NCBI GenBank assembly: GCA_023818965.1
Contig: JAMWCD010000006.1
Span: 62,001 to 126,000, forward strand
Length of the DNA stretch: 64,000 nucleotides
From: Candidatus Omnitrophota bacterium
GTDB lineage: Bacteria; Ratteibacteria; UBA8468; B48-G9; DTJG01
Direction: 5' to 3'
Part shown: positions 1 to 10,410 of the stretch, in pieces
Numbering within the stretch: the stretch's first letter is position 1
Layout of the letters: every line of letters begins with the position of its first letter
Notes under the pieces: generated by a model
Database searches by the model: none
What the model saw: the letters and a program-made list of their open reading frames with translations, nothing else
What the model was told of the DNA's origin: nothing
Program-made: the position numbers and the translations under genes

Positions 1-2
1 TC

Positions 3-944
3 ACAGAAATTGAGGAACTCTGTACCAGTATTATTGACCTTGTTTATAATATTGTGCGACCGGATGTTGCACTTTTGTACATTAAAGACAATGATACCGG
101 AAGATTTTTTTTACGGAGGACTAAGGGAACTGCGAGCGAGTTTAATCCTTCAATAAATCTATCGTTTGATCATAATTCAAATAATGACATTTTCAACAGA
201 ATCAGTGAAAATCTTTTTGAAGTAAAACTTTTCGGGAAGAAAGATATTGTTGGCATATTACGATTTTATTCAAGAGAAAAAATCTACGATGATAGAGATC
301 TTCATTTCCTTTCTGTGTTCGGAACACTGATAGGAATTGCTCTGGAAAATGCAAGTTTGATTCAGCAATTGCAGGAATCGTATATCAGTGCAATAAGGTC
401 GCTTGTTAATTCTCTGGAAGCAAAAGATGTTTACACAAAAAATCATTCTGAACAGGTTGCATATTATGCTGTTGCGATTGGAAAGGCACTTGGTATGGAT
501 AGTGCATCGCTGGAAAGTTTGCGCAATGCTGCCTATTTGCATGATATTGGAAAACTTGGTATTAAGGATGAGATCATTCTGAAAAAATCTTTCCTTACTG
601 AAGAAGAACGCGAGATTATAAAAAAGCATCCACTGATTACAAGGGAAATTCTTAAACCTCTGAGGATAAAAAAAGAAGAAATGGAAGCATGCCTTTATCA
701 TCATGAGAGGTATAATGGTGATGGATATCCTGAGGGACTTGCTGGAGAGAAGATTCCTTTGATGGCAAGAATTCTTGCTGTGGCTGATTCTTTAAGCGCA
801 ATGATATCTGAAAGACCATACAGAAAAAAAATGGAAATCAAAGATGCAATAAAGGAATTGAGAACCAATGCAGGAAAACAATTTGATGAGAAAATCGTCA
901 ATGTGTTAATTGATGTGATTGAGAATTTAAAAGAAGCTGAATAA
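3..944 (+). CDS. GAF domain / HD-GYP phosphodiesterase-like protein, 5' truncated by window start
   Basis: Frame open to window start upstream of the GTG at 54; HD motif '[14 protein letters not shown]' and GYP-like '[14 protein letters not shown]'. Confidence 0.85.
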   Translation, partial: TEIEELCTSIIDLVYNIVRPDVALLYIKDNDTGRFFLRRTKGTASEFNPSINLSFDHNSNNDIFNRISENLFEVKLFGKKDIVGILRFYSREKIYDDRDLHFLSVFGTLIGIALENASLIQQLQESYISAIRSLVNSLEAKDVYTKNHSEQVAYYAVAIGKALGMDSASLESLRNAAYLHDIGKLGIKDEIILKKSFLTEEEREIIKKHPLITREILKPLRIKKEEMEACLYHHERYNGDGYPEGLAGEKIPLMARILAVADSLSAMISERPYRKKMEIKDAIKELRTNAGKQFDEKIVNVLIDVIENLKEAE

Positions 945-966
945 TATTAAGAGACAAGGAGTTTTT

Positions 967-1992
967 ATGATAAGAATTTCAAGAATATTTTCAAATGACC
1001 TCGGGATTGATCTTGGAACAGCCAATACCGCTGTTTATCTAAGGGGAAAAGGTGTTGTGTTGATGGAGCCATCGATTGTGGCAATCAACCGAGACACAAA
1101 AGAAGTTCTTGCGGTTGGAGCAGAAGCAAAAAAGATGCTTGGAAAGACACCTGCAAATATTATTGCGATGAAACCAATGAAGGATGGTGTCATTGCTGAT
1201 TTTGATGCGTGTGAAGCAATGCTGAGGCATTTTATAAATAAAGTAAAGTCCCCGCGACACAAATTTGTTATGCCACCGAGAATGGTGATTGCTGTTCCAT
1301 CAGGAATCACAAGTGTTGAGAGAAGGGCAGTACGTGAAACAGCATTAAAGGCAGGAGCAAGAATTGTTCGTCTGGTTGAAGAACCAATGGCTTCTGCAAT
1401 AGGAGTTGGGCTTCCTGTTGAAGAGCCCTGTGGTAGTTTTATACTTGATATTGGTGGAGGCACCACTGAGATGGCAGTGATTTCACTGGGTGGTCTTGTT
1501 CTTACAAAAAGTTTAAGGGTTGCTGGAAACGAGATGGATGAAGCAATTTCCAATTATTTGAAAAAGAAATATAACCTTCTTGTTGGTGAAAGAACTGCTG
1601 AGGATATTAAAATTAATATTGGTTCTGCCTATCCACTTGAAGAAGAACTGACAATGGAAGTTCATGGAAGAGACCTTGTTGAGGGGCTTCCAAGAATGAT
1701 CAGGGTTCGTTCAGAAGAAATCAGGGAAGCACTTCAGGATACATTGATGGCTATTGTCAGTGCTGTAAGAGATATTCTTGAGGAAACCCCGCCTGAACTT
1801 TCAAGCGACCTTGTTGAACGAGGTCTTGTGATTGCCGGTGGAGGAGCCCTTTTGAGGAATATTGATAAATTAATATCCCAGGAGACAAAACTACCTGTTA
1901 CTGTTGCTGAAAATCCATTACTTGCTGTGGTAACCGGTGCTGGAAAGATGCTTGAAGAAGAAAAATATTTTAAGATGTTTCCTTCCGAATAG
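967..1992 (+). CDS. mreB: Rod shape-determining protein MreB
   Basis: 341 aa; '[30 protein letters not shown]', '[17 protein letters not shown]', '[13 protein letters not shown]'. Confidence 0.97.
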   Translation: MIRISRIFSNDLGIDLGTANTAVYLRGKGVVLMEPSIVAINRDTKEVLAVGAEAKKMLGKTPANIIAMKPMKDGVIADFDACEAMLRHFINKVKSPRHKFVMPPRMVIAVPSGITSVERRAVRETALKAGARIVRLVEEPMASAIGVGLPVEEPCGSFILDIGGGTTEMAVISLGGLVLTKSLRVAGNEMDEAISNYLKKKYNLLVGERTAEDIKINIGSAYPLEEELTMEVHGRDLVEGLPRMIRVRSEEIREALQDTLMAIVSAVRDILEETPPELSSDLVERGLVIAGGGALLRNIDKLISQETKLPVTVAENPLLAVVTGAGKMLEEEKYFKMFPSE

Positions 1993-2000
1993 GCGGTTAC

Positions 2001-2684
2001 ATGCTGTGGAGATTTCGTCGTGAAATTATCTTTATCATTTTTTTACTGGTCGGCGTCTGGTTTACAAGACATCATTTAACGTTCACATCCAGTTTTTTTA
2101 AAAAAAAAATTCAGGAAAAAGTCATTCAGCCTGATATTGAAAATATCATCAGTGAAAATGAAAGATTCAGGAAATTGTTGAATTTGAAGCAGGAGAAAAT
2201 TTTTTCAAGAGTAATATATGCCAGTGTGAAAACAATTTCGCCCTGGGTTTTTCCTTCAACCATTGTAATTGACAAGGGTTATGCTGATGGTGTCAAAGAA
2301 AATATGGCAATCATCAGTTCAAATAATTCTCTGATAGGAAGAATAGTTTCTGTTGACAGAGATACTGCCACAGGGATTACCCTGTATCATCAGGATAGCA
2401 GGGTTAGTGTGCTTGTTAGTTCCACAGGGGAACTTGCAGTGATTGAAGGGGTGTCCATTTCTTCGTTGTATCCATATCTGAAAATAAAATTTTTACCTCC
2501 TGAGTGCCGTGCAAATGCAGGTGATGTAGTTGAAACAAGTGGTTTTACAAAATTGTTTCCATCTCATATCAGGGTTGGTAAAATAATAAAAATTGATTCT
2601 TCAACAGCAGAACCAGTGAAACACGGAATTGTTTTGCCCTTTTTTATAAATGAAAACTTCACAGCAGTTGCACTTGTTGAGTAA
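2001..2684 (+). CDS. mreC: Rod shape-determining protein MreC
   Basis: N-terminal TM, coiled coil, MreC core ('VIDKGYADGVKENMAIISSNNSLIGRIVSV'), directly after mreB. Confidence 0.9.
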   Translation: MLWRFRREIIFIIFLLVGVWFTRHHLTFTSSFFKKKIQEKVIQPDIENIISENERFRKLLNLKQEKIFSRVIYASVKTISPWVFPSTIVIDKGYADGVKENMAIISSNNSLIGRIVSVDRDTATGITLYHQDSRVSVLVSSTGELAVIEGVSISSLYPYLKIKFLPPECRANAGDVVETSGFTKLFPSHIRVGKIIKIDSSTAEPVKHGIVLPFFINENFTAVALVE

Positions 2685-3132
2685 AAAAGAATTCTGGGTA
2701 CTGTTGCTTTTACCTTCAGTATGTCAGTTTTTTTTACGGAACTGCTGGATTGATTTTTTCCTGCTGGCTCTGTTTTATATTTCCTTTCGTAGTAATACTT
2801 TCCCATTTTTCTTTATGGTGGTTTTATGGAGTATAATATATGGCGCCATTACACTGGATAATTCAGGGAAGGAAATGATGGCACTCGGATTGGTCTGGTA
2901 TTTTCTTTCATCTTTCAAAATTGATACTGATTTGAAAAAATTGATAAGTGCCACAATTGGCTGCTGTCTTTACATTATTATGAAATTTTGTGTTGGTTCA
3001 ATGGGATGTGTCTGGAGTTTGCCAATGACATTGATGTTTGCGACGTATTTCATTCTGATACATGTCTCAATATGTTTTTTGTTGCTAATATTGAGATATC
3101 AGTTTGTAAAAGGGAAATTAATACCCTGGTGA
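2650..3132 (+). CDS. mreD: MreD-like small integral membrane protein
   Basis: 160 aa, multi-TM, overlaps mreC end and precedes PBP2; assigned mainly by synteny. Confidence 0.6.
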   Translation: MKTSQQLHLLSKKEFWVLLLLPSVCQFFLRNCWIDFFLLALFYISFRSNTFPFFFMVVLWSIIYGAITLDNSGKEMMALGLVWYFLSSFKIDTDLKKLISATIGCCLYIIMKFCVGSMGCVWSLPMTLMFATYFILIHVSICFLLLILRYQFVKGKLIPW

Positions 3133-3142
3133 TTTTCAAACA

Positions 3143-4906
3143 ATGGAACAGAGATTAAAAACATTTGTCCAGGTTGTAAAAATTTTGCTCGGAATACTTG
3201 TGATTCAATGCATAAATCTTCAGGTTTTTCATTTTTCATATTACAGACGATTGTCAGAACAGAACTGTATCAGAACAATTGACCTGGGAATCCCGCGTGG
3301 TAAAATTTTTGATAGAAATGGGAGAATTCTTGCTGAAGATAAGACATGTTTTCATCTTGTTTATGTGCCTTATGATTTAAAAGAACCAGAAACAGTCGCT
3401 TCAGTACTATCCAGTATACTGGGTCTGGATCGCCGGGAACTTTTAAAAGAACTTGAAAAAAAATCTACCAATCCTTTTGAAAGAAGAATTTTGAAAAGAG
3501 ATCTCACTCAGTCGGAAATTGCAGCCATTTCTGAATATGCATTTAAACTGCCGGGTGTATTTGTTCAGGCAGGTCTTGACAGGCAATATACGCTTGGAAC
3601 AGGTGCCTGTCATTTACTCGGTTACACCGGTGAAGTGAGTCAGGAAGAACTTGATTTATTGAAAGATGAAGGAATAAAACCCGGTCATTATATTGGAAAA
3701 TATGGTATTGAGAAACAGTATGATCAGTTGTTACGGGGTAAATCAGGTGGATATCAAATAGAGGTTGATGCCAGAGGACATCAAAGAAGAATTTTAAGAG
3801 AAATATCAATGGTACCAGGGAACAATATCATTCTTACCATAGATCAGACAATTCAGGAAGCATGTATTAATGCCCTTGGAAACAGGGAAGGTGCCATTAT
3901 TGCGATGGATCCGAGAAATGGTGAAGTACTTGCTCTTGTGAGTAATCCTTCATTTGAACCATTAAACGTAGCAAAATATCTGGTGTCTCCTTATAATAGA
4001 AACAATCCATTTTTGAATCGCGCAATTGCAGGGCAATATGCCCCTGGTTCAATTTTTAAAATTATTACAGAGATTGCTGCACTTGAGACAGGTGAGATTG
4101 GTGAACATGACAGGATTGAATGCACAGGAAGTATGGAAGTAGGTGATAGGATTTTTCATTGCTGGAAAGAAGAGGGACATGGCTGGATTGATATTAATCA
4201 GGCATTGCCATTTTCCTGCAACATTTTTTTTGGAACAGTTGGAATGAAATTGGGTGTGGACAAAATCCTTGAATATGCGAAACTTTTTGATTTTGGAAAG
4301 CCCACAGGAATTGATTTACCAGGAGAAAGAAGTGGAAATCTTCCATCTTCTGAAGAAGCAGGAGGCGCAATCAATATTGCTATTGGTCAGGGTGCAATTA
4401 GTGTAACTCCAGTTCAACTGTGCACAATGATATCCGCTGTTGCCAATGGTGGGAATTTGTGGAAACCATTTGTTGTAAAAAAAATTGTTGCTCCTGACGG
4501 AAAGATCATCAAGGAATTTCAACCCTCTCTTAAAAAGACAATTTTCATTTCTGATGAAACATTGACAATTTTAAAAAGGGGACTCAGAAATGTTGTAAAA
4601 TTTGGAACTGGTGCTGGTGCTAATATTCCAGGAATTGAAATTGCTGGTAAAACTGGAACAGCCCAGATTGCTCAAAAAGAACTGGGTTTACCGACAAGGG
4701 GTGCCTTTGCCTGTTATGCACCTGCTGACAGTCCCAGTATTGCAATGGTTGTGGTTCTTGATGAAGCAAGTTCAGGTCAGGCTGCAAGAATAGCAGGTTC
4801 TATTATCAAGCGGGTTTTCACTTCTGAAGAGACGGTAAGCGAAACAACAATTTCTGAAACAGAACAAACGCAGACATTACCATCAGGAAGTCAGGGATTT
4901 GAATAA
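3143..4906 (+). CDS. mrdA: Penicillin-binding protein 2
   Basis: 587 aa; 'PGSIFKIITEIAALE' (SxxK), 'SCNIFF', 'AGKTGTAQ' (KTG). Confidence 0.95.
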   Translation: MEQRLKTFVQVVKILLGILVIQCINLQVFHFSYYRRLSEQNCIRTIDLGIPRGKIFDRNGRILAEDKTCFHLVYVPYDLKEPETVASVLSSILGLDRRELLKELEKKSTNPFERRILKRDLTQSEIAAISEYAFKLPGVFVQAGLDRQYTLGTGACHLLGYTGEVSQEELDLLKDEGIKPGHYIGKYGIEKQYDQLLRGKSGGYQIEVDARGHQRRILREISMVPGNNIILTIDQTIQEACINALGNREGAIIAMDPRNGEVLALVSNPSFEPLNVAKYLVSPYNRNNPFLNRAIAGQYAPGSIFKIITEIAALETGEIGEHDRIECTGSMEVGDRIFHCWKEEGHGWIDINQALPFSCNIFFGTVGMKLGVDKILEYAKLFDFGKPTGIDLPGERSGNLPSSEEAGGAINIAIGQGAISVTPVQLCTMISAVANGGNLWKPFVVKKIVAPDGKIIKEFQPSLKKTIFISDETLTILKRGLRNVVKFGTGAGANIPGIEIAGKTGTAQIAQKELGLPTRGAFACYAPADSPSIAMVVVLDEASSGQAARIAGSIIKRVFTSEETVSETTISETEQTQTLPSGSQGFE

Positions 4907-5987
4907 AATGGAAAATCCAAACAATCCGTGCAGAATACTTATGCTTGTCACAGGCGTTCTGACAGCAATTGGGTTATTGTTGCTTTTCAGTGCTTCAAAA
5001 AGCATTGCTTCAGTTTCTGGTTCTCTTCCTGTTTACGTAAAGCAATTGATATGGATTATTATCGGGATTTTGATGTTTTTATGGTTGAAGGATTTTGATT
5101 ACAGACACTGGAATAAACTTGCTCATTTACTGTATTTTGTCATTCTGATATTTCTTTTAATTGTGCTTGCCATAGGAACAGGCAGGGCTGGCAGGTGGAT
5201 AAAAATAGGTTGGTTTAATTTTCAGCCATCAGAATTTGCAAAATTCATTCTTGTGATAGTGCTTGCAAGATATTTTTCAATCAGGGATATTGAAAGGTTT
5301 TCAACCATTTTAGGTGGGGTGATCATTACAGGCATTCCATTTTTGCTTATTCTTTTGCAGCCAAATCTTGGAACTGCACTATTATTCATTATAATATTTT
5401 TCTCAATGGCATATCTTGCTGGAGCAAAGAAGAAACATCTTTTGATCTTAATCATAATCGGGGTTTTGATGAGTCCACTGTTGTGGATGGGATTAAAGGA
5501 TTATCAAAAGCAACGATTGATTATTTTCTTAAATCCATGGAAGGATCCCCTTGGTAAGGGATACAATATCCTTCAGTCAAAGATTACAATTGGTTCTGGT
5601 GGTATTATAGGAAAAGGATTTCTAAAGGGAACTCAAACGAAACTTGCTTTTCTTCCAGAGTTTCATACTGATTTTATTTTCTGTCTTCTTGCTGAAGAAT
5701 TTGGACTTTTTGGTGTTTTTGTCCTTTTATTTTTATATTATGTTTTTCTGTCTCAGATACACAGAATTACTTTGACTACACAGGATCCATTTGGTCGCCT
5801 CGCTGGAACTGGTATAATGGTCATGTTTTTGACCCAGATTTTTGTCAATATTGGCATGGCTTGCGGAATATTACCAGTTGCAGGTATTCCACTTCCATTT
5901 TTGAGTTATGGGGGATCTGCCCTCATTGTTTGTTTCATATGTCTGGCGACAGTTTACAATCTTGGTAAAAATACAGCACTTTTTTAA
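4899..5987 (+). CDS. rodA: Rod shape-determining protein RodA (SEDS family)
   Basis: 362 aa; 'FQPSEFAKFILV', 'QPNLGTALLFI', 'AGIPLPFLSYGGSALI'. Confidence 0.95.
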   Translation: MNKMENPNNPCRILMLVTGVLTAIGLLLLFSASKSIASVSGSLPVYVKQLIWIIIGILMFLWLKDFDYRHWNKLAHLLYFVILIFLLIVLAIGTGRAGRWIKIGWFNFQPSEFAKFILVIVLARYFSIRDIERFSTILGGVIITGIPFLLILLQPNLGTALLFIIIFFSMAYLAGAKKKHLLILIIIGVLMSPLLWMGLKDYQKQRLIIFLNPWKDPLGKGYNILQSKITIGSGGIIGKGFLKGTQTKLAFLPEFHTDFIFCLLAEEFGLFGVFVLLFLYYVFLSQIHRITLTTQDPFGRLAGTGIMVMFLTQIFVNIGMACGILPVAGIPLPFLSYGGSALIVCFICLATVYNLGKNTALF

Positions 5988-5996
5988 CTTCCTGCC

Positions 5997-7706
5997 ATGA
6001 ATGATTTTGATCCAATCATAAATAATTTCGAAAAACCGATTACATATTTGAATAATGAAATAAACTCCTTTCATCCTGATATTTTTAAGGCAAAGGTGAA
6101 AGTGGCCATTGGTTATCCTGATTTGTACGAGGTTGGGATGTCAAATTTGGGAATCAGGATTATCTATGATATCGTTAACAATATGGAATCAGTTGCCTGT
6201 GAAAGATTTTTTGCCCCTGGTAATGATTTTGAGACATATCTCAGAACGCATAATATTCCATTATTTACGCTTGAATCACACACACCTTTGAAAGATTTTG
6301 ATTTTGTTGGTTTCAGTATTTCTTCAGAACTGAATTATACAAATGTTATTAATATGCTGTCTCTTTCAAATATTCCATTGCGTTCGGTCGAAAGAAAAGA
6401 TGGAGACCCGATTATTATCGCTGGTGGAAATTGTTCATTTCATCCTGAATCACTTTCTGATTTCATAGACATATGGGTCATTGGAGAAGCAGAAGAAACA
6501 ATCGTTGAAATGATAAAAATCTACAGGGAATTGAAGGGAATAAAGAGAGAAAAAATCATTAAAGAACTGACGAAAATTAAAGGAGTATATGCGCCATTGT
6601 TTTACAGGGTAAATGATGAAAATTTAGTACCTGCTGAAAATGGAGTTCCTGAAGTAATTGAAAGAAGGTTTGTAAATGATTTTGAAAATGTTCCATTTCC
6701 AACAAGGTGGATTGTACCATTATGTGAAATCATACATGACAGGATTTCACTGGAAATTATGAGGGGATGTCCACAATCATGTTTATTCTGTCAGGGGGGT
6801 TTTTGCTGGAAACCAGTAAGAAAGAAAAGCGCAGAAAAAATTATCAAACTCGGGCTTGACGCATATCACAATACAGGATATGAGGAAATTTCACTTCTTT
6901 CTTTTTCATCAGGTGACCATCCTGAAATTGAGAAAATTGTAATGGGTTTGACAGAAAAACTCGGGAAATATAATGTTGCAATTTCTTTTCCTTCGTTAAG
7001 GATTGATAGTTTTTCTTTTCACCTTGCAAATCAAATCAGTCAGGTAAGAAGAACAGGTTTAACATTTGCTCCTGAAACAGGAGAAACACTCAGGAAATTC
7101 ATTGGAAAACCAATTTCAGATGAAAAACTTTTATCCCTTGCATCAGAAGCCAAGAGAACAAAATGGAGGCAATTGAAACTGTATTTTATGATTGGACTTC
7201 CTGGAGAAAACGAGCAAACAATAAAAGAAATTGAACAGTTGATTAGAAACGTTTCAAAAATTATTTCTGTAAAATGTTCTTTTACAACATTCATTCCAAA
7301 ACCGCATACTCCTTTTCAATGGGAAAAATTTCCTGATTATTTGTATCATGCTGAGATAGAAAAAAGAATAAAAACAAATTTTTCAAAAAACAGATTTGTC
7401 CATATTTCCTTTCATCCCTATGAGATGAGTGCTATTGAATGCTTGCTTTCAAGGGGAAACAGGAAACTCGGGAATGTGGTTGAGATGGTCTGGAAAAATG
7501 GTGGGAAAATGGAAAACTGGTCAGAATTTTTTGATTTTCACAGATGGAATAATGCAATGGAAAAACACTCACTTAATTTTGATGATTTTCTTTCAGAAAA
7601 TAATTCTATTCATCGCAGATGGAATCATATCAAGGCATCCTTCCCGATAGATGCACTTGAAAAAATGAGGAAGAATTTTTACCAGAAATCAGGCATTATT
7701 AGTTAA
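5997..7706 (+). CDS. B12-binding domain radical SAM protein (TIGR03960-like)
   Basis: 569 aa; 'EIMRGCPQSCLFCQGGFCWKPVRKKS' CxxxCxxC cluster, N-terminal B12-binding-like region, located after rodA. Confidence 0.85.
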   Translation: MNDFDPIINNFEKPITYLNNEINSFHPDIFKAKVKVAIGYPDLYEVGMSNLGIRIIYDIVNNMESVACERFFAPGNDFETYLRTHNIPLFTLESHTPLKDFDFVGFSISSELNYTNVINMLSLSNIPLRSVERKDGDPIIIAGGNCSFHPESLSDFIDIWVIGEAEETIVEMIKIYRELKGIKREKIIKELTKIKGVYAPLFYRVNDENLVPAENGVPEVIERRFVNDFENVPFPTRWIVPLCEIIHDRISLEIMRGCPQSCLFCQGGFCWKPVRKKSAEKIIKLGLDAYHNTGYEEISLLSFSSGDHPEIEKIVMGLTEKLGKYNVAISFPSLRIDSFSFHLANQISQVRRTGLTFAPETGETLRKFIGKPISDEKLLSLASEAKRTKWRQLKLYFMIGLPGENEQTIKEIEQLIRNVSKIISVKCSFTTFIPKPHTPFQWEKFPDYLYHAEIEKRIKTNFSKNRFVHISFHPYEMSAIECLLSRGNRKLGNVVEMVWKNGGKMENWSEFFDFHRWNNAMEKHSLNFDDFLSENNSIHRRWNHIKASFPIDALEKMRKNFYQKSGIIS

Positions 7707-7772
7707 ACTTCCTGGATTTCAGGAATTAATTGTTTCCAGATTAAAACATAAGATTAATTCACAAAATTCTTT

Positions 7773-7809
7773 TTGTGATTATTCTGCGGGCAGTGTTATA
7801 ATATAAAAA
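7773..7809 (+). promoter_or_regulatory. Putative sigma70-type promoter immediately upstream of the nucleotidyltransferase start codon
   Basis: TTGTGA (7773-7778), 18-nt spacer, TATAAT (7797-7802), ATG at 7809. Confidence 0.45.
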
Positions 7810-8819
7810 TGGATGAGATTACATGCATTCTTCCAGTTGCAGGAATAGGTAAAAGGTTGCAACCACATACTTTTACGATTCCAAAGGTTCTTCTTCCTGT
7901 TGCAGGAAAGCCGATACTTGGATATCTTGTTGAGTATGTGAAAAATCTTGGTATCAATAGAATTGTTTTTATTACAGGGCATCTTGGAAATAAAATCGTT
8001 GAGTATGTGAAAAACAATCATTCTGATATTGAGGCAATATTCGTGAAACAGGAGGAATTTTTAGGGCTTGGTTACGCAATTTTTCTTGCAAGGGATTTTG
8101 TTAAGGGACCTGTTTTTATCAATCTTGGCGATACTATTGTTGAAGCGGATACAAAGGCATTGATAGACGATAACATTAGCTGGATTGCTGTGAAAGAAGT
8201 TGAGGATCCGAAAAGATTTGGTGTGGCAGTAACAGATGGTTCAGGAATTATTACAAAAGTTGTTGAGAAGCCCTCAGAGATTATATCAAAACAGGCACTG
8301 TGTGGTGTGTATTTTTTTAGCAATAGCAAGCTTCTTTTTGATTGCCTGGCACAGATGATTGCTTCAGGGAGAAAAACAAGAAATGAATTTCAACTTACTG
8401 ATGCCATTGGAATGATGATAGAAAAAGGTGAAAAAATTCTTGGAATTCCAGTAAGGGTCTGGCTTGATTGTGGAAAACTTGAGACACTTCTTGAAACAAA
8501 TAGATTTCTACTTACAAAAAACAATCCACCTGTTCCAGAACTTCCAACGGTTGTTATCAATGAACCTGTTTTTATTGAACCATCTGCACAGTTGAGAAAC
8601 TGCGTTGTTGGTCCTTATGTTTCCATTGGTAAAAATGTCATAATGACAAATGTCATTGTTCAAAATAGCATCATCAATGATAATGCGAACATAAAAAATA
8701 TTGTATTGACTGATTCTGTGATTGGATATTCAGCATTTCTTTCTGGTAATCTCCAGAAAATCAATCTTGGGGATGCTTCTCAGGTTAGTTTAATGGGAGA
8801 AGAGGATACTTTTTTCTAA
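7809..8819 (+). CDS. NDP-sugar nucleotidyltransferase (glucose-1-phosphate thymidylyl/uridylyltransferase-like) with left-handed beta-helix C-terminus
   Basis: 'CILPVAGIGKRLQPHTFTIPKVLLPVAGKPILGYLVE'; C-terminal hexapeptide-like repeats. Confidence 0.85.
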   Translation: MDEITCILPVAGIGKRLQPHTFTIPKVLLPVAGKPILGYLVEYVKNLGINRIVFITGHLGNKIVEYVKNNHSDIEAIFVKQEEFLGLGYAIFLARDFVKGPVFINLGDTIVEADTKALIDDNISWIAVKEVEDPKRFGVAVTDGSGIITKVVEKPSEIISKQALCGVYFFSNSKLLFDCLAQMIASGRKTRNEFQLTDAIGMMIEKGEKILGIPVRVWLDCGKLETLLETNRFLLTKNNPPVPELPTVVINEPVFIEPSAQLRNCVVGPYVSIGKNVIMTNVIVQNSIINDNANIKNIVLTDSVIGYSAFLSGNLQKINLGDASQVSLMGEEDTFF

Positions 8820-10025
8820 TCATTTGATGAATTCCTGATGTACTGTTTTCAATGCCTTCTGACCATCCTTTTTCCTTACAATACAGGAAATTTTTATTTC
8901 AGATGTGCTGATCATTTCGATATTGATACCAGCACGCGCCAGGGCACTGAACATTCTTGCAGCCACACCAGGGTGATTCATCATACCAAGTCCTATGACA
9001 GTAACCTTTGCTATCTCATTATCAGAAGTGACTGATTTACATCCTAATTCCTTTCCAATGTTCTGTGAAATCTCAAATGCCCTTTCAATCTCAGCAATAT
9101 TAACTGTAAATGAGAGGTCAGTATAACCACTGGTACTGACATTCTGAACAATAATATCCACATTGATATTTGCCTCGCCAAGGGCTCCAAAAATTCTTGC
9201 TGCAACACCAGGTCTATCCGGGACATGGAAAAAAGTAATTTTTGCCTGTTTTTCATCAAGTGTGACTGATGAAACAACTGCACCTTCTTTGAAATCAACT
9301 TCTGTTACCATTGTTCCTCCATTTTCGATAAACGTTGATTTGACAACAAAGGGTATGTGATATTTTTGAGCAAATTCAACTGCACGCGATTGCATTACCT
9401 TTGCTCCTGCAGAAGCCATTTCCAGCATTTCTTTGTAAGAAATAACAGGGATAATACGGGCTTCGGGTACAATGTTGGGGTCAGCTGTGAAAACACCCGG
9501 GACATCAGTATAAATTTCACATATTTCTGCTTTCAATGCACCAGCAATGGCAATAGCTGTAAGGTCTGAACCACCCCTTCCAAGGGTTGTGATGTTGTCT
9601 TCAGGGCTGATTCCCTGGAATCCTGCCACAACAACAATTTTATCTTTTTTTAATTCCTCAAGTATTCTTCTTGTATCAATTGTTCTAATTCTTGCTTTTG
9701 TGTGAATATTATCGGTTCTAATACCAGCAAGAAATCCAGGTAATCCTTCTGCTTCAAAACCCAGATTTTCAATAGCCATACACAGCAGTGCCACTGATAC
9801 AATTTCTCCTGTTGAGAGCAAAAGATCCATTTCCCTTGTGGGTGGGTTTTTATGAATTTGTTTTGCAAGATTTATAAGGTTATCTGTTGTTTTGCCCATT
9901 GCAGAAACAACAACCACAACCTTATTACCCTTTTTTTGGGTGTTTGTAACTTTTTCTGCCACATGTTTAATTTTCTCTATGTCTGCAACAGAACTACCAC
10001 CATATTTCTGCACAATAATACCCAT
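8820..10025 (-). CDS. lysC: Aspartate kinase
   Basis: 401 aa; 'VQKYGGSSVADIEKIKHVAEKV', 'TLGRGGSDLTAIAIAGAL', tandem ACT domains. Confidence 0.96.
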   Translation of the reverse strand: MGIIVQKYGGSSVADIEKIKHVAEKVTNTQKKGNKVVVVVSAMGKTTDNLINLAKQIHKNPPTREMDLLLSTGEIVSVALLCMAIENLGFEAEGLPGFLAGIRTDNIHTKARIRTIDTRRILEELKKDKIVVVAGFQGISPEDNITTLGRGGSDLTAIAIAGALKAEICEIYTDVPGVFTADPNIVPEARIIPVISYKEMLEMASAGAKVMQSRAVEFAQKYHIPFVVKSTFIENGGTMVTEVDFKEGAVVSSVTLDEKQAKITFFHVPDRPGVAARIFGALGEANINVDIIVQNVSTSGYTDLSFTVNIAEIERAFEISQNIGKELGCKSVTSDNEIAKVTVIGLGMMNHPGVAARMFSALARAGINIEMISTSEIKISCIVRKKDGQKALKTVHQEFIK

Positions 10026-10192
10026 AATTTTGACTCCTGTGGAAAGACCTCATATATTTTACCTTAAAATTCAGATTTTTTGAAGTCAGGGATGTTATTC
10101 ACAATGACCAGATGGATTGTTTCTTTGCAAATTTCTATCCTTGGTTTCTTTCATATTCAGCATTTTCTTTATAAGCATGATGCTGCGATTTT

Positions 10193-10342
10193 ATACCGAA
10201 TTGATTTCATCCATATAGCATCGTTGGCTGCGTCGTCGGCTTCCTCAACATACATCAGTATGCCTCGTTGCCTTCTCCTTGCCGCCTTGCTCTCTGGCGA
10301 ACTCAATTCGGTATTCCTACAATTTTGACGGCAAATTAGTAT
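10193..10342 (-). repeat. 150-bp dispersed repeat, copy 1; inner 122 bp bounded by 12-bp perfect terminal inverted repeats
   Basis: Reverse complement matches 52463-52612 at about 143/150 positions without gaps; ATACCGAATTGA (10193-10204) / TCAATTCGGTAT (10303-10314). Confidence 0.95.
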
Positions 10343-10410
10343 TAAATCATATTTAACAGGAAAGGGCGTTTGATTTTTTTAACCGGAGTAATGAAAATTA
10401 AGAGGGATTT

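Noticed and set aside
1035-1553. 172-aa minus ORF inside mreB
   Set aside because: Antisense shadow of mreB codon usage.
7759-7778. TCACAAAA-TTCT-TTTTGTGA hairpin as terminator of the radical SAM gene
   Set aside because: AT-only-type stem without a proper U-tract; overlaps the proposed -35 element, so not called as a terminator.
10080-10328. 82-aa ORF in the fmt-lysC gap
   Set aside because: Mostly translation of the 150-bp repeat; no homology expected.
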